Assembly: GCA_944472155.2 (NCBI GenBank)
Contig: OX235272.1
Span: forward strand, 19,700,354 to 19,764,353
DNA: 64,000 nucleotides
Source: Trichobilharzia szidati
Taxonomy: Eukaryota; Platyhelminthes; Trematoda; Strigeidida; Schistosomatidae
Direction of reading: 5' to 3'
Position numbers and translations under genes: made by a program. Positions 63,626 through 64,000 of this stretch are shown in pieces; position 1 is the stretch's first letter, and each line of letters starts with the position of its first letter. The notes below the pieces were generated by a model that saw only the letters and a list, made by a program, of their open reading frames with translations, was not told the origin of the DNA and did no database searches.

Positions 63626-64000
63626 TAATGCTGCTAATAGCTTTATCAAAGTATTATTAAATCTGAATTTACAAAATCTCAGAATATATATAACAAAGAG
63701 TTAAAGGGTGAGAAGCACTTCATATCAAGTGGAATCCAAATTGCCTGAATAGGAATGATGGACTAAAACAGAATCTGACCTGGTTACAACACCTCCCTCC
63801 CCCATGAAGTGACAAAATCAACATGAATGTGATAAGCAAGTTCCCTATGTAAACATACTACTTTTATAATTTTACACTCTGATCAAATCCAACAATTTAC
63901 ATTTGGTTTTGTTATCTTTACCAATTGACCAACTTGACAACGAAAAATGACCCTAGACTGACAAACGATGATCAAGTTAGTTGACTTTGTTTTGATATCA
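63626..64000. other. No feature recognised
   Basis: No ORF or repeat identified up to the window edge; RPAC1 upstream exons were looked for here without success. Confidence 0.4.

Noticed and set aside
61010..64000. Search for N-terminal RPAC1 exons
   Set aside because: No stretch with the expected LGLIPI-type or EVPTMA-type blocks and splice sites was found; presumed outside the window.

Overview
The window looks like a blood-fluke (Schistosoma-type) nuclear genome segment. It is AT-rich, has split genes with GTAAGT donors, and most of it is retrotransposon sequence of the kinds known from schistosomes: CR1/Jockey-like LINEs, RTE-clade LINEs, Penelope-like elements (PLEs) with GIY-YIG nuclease ends, Ty3/gypsy LTR elements and tRNA-headed SINEs. 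I infer the genus from this mix; no species marker is visible.

Host genes: all lie on the minus strand, in small exons separated by TE-filled introns. Exons at 61002-60720 and 56735-56397 encode the C-terminal half of RPAC1/AC40 (POLR1C). Exons at 45772-45621, 38157-38081 and 35308-35193 encode an almost complete RPAC2/AC19 (POLR1D). These two proteins form a heterodimer shared by RNA polymerases I and III. The last RPAC1 exon has no stop before a strong donor, and that donor is in phase with the acceptor-like CAG just before the RPAC2 ATG. One spliced gene could therefore encode an AC40-AC19 fusion, the most interesting possibility here; two separate genes, or a unit resolved by spliced-leader trans-splicing, are the alternatives.

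Layout: 1-2158 is the 5' part of a minus-strand gypsy element. 3.3-15.2 kb is a nest of CR1-like LINEs: a minus LINE (4921-9785) sits inside a plus LINE (3869-4920 plus 9786-10558), followed by a LINE with an intact RT ORF and an 11-copy 145-bp satellite made from its own 3' end. 15.6-22.7 kb is a second minus LINE broken by three insertions. 23.3-28.3 kb holds remnants of one gypsy family plus a young, internally deleted gypsy element (24908-28278) inserted in an older LTR. 28.7-32.1 kb is another LINE, and 32374-32722 is a solo LTR.

33.6-64 kb is the RPAC1/RPAC2 territory. Its introns hold RTE fragments, SINEs and many PLE copies, including a palindrome with 1871-bp arms made of two head-to-head PLEs (49513-53671). 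Hammerhead-ribozyme-like motifs recur at PLE 3' ends.

Most TE ORFs are broken. The longest open ones are the 756-aa and 740-aa LINE RTs, the 431-aa LINE RT and the duplicated 547-aa PLE ORF. All calls come from reading the sequence; family names were not checked against a database.
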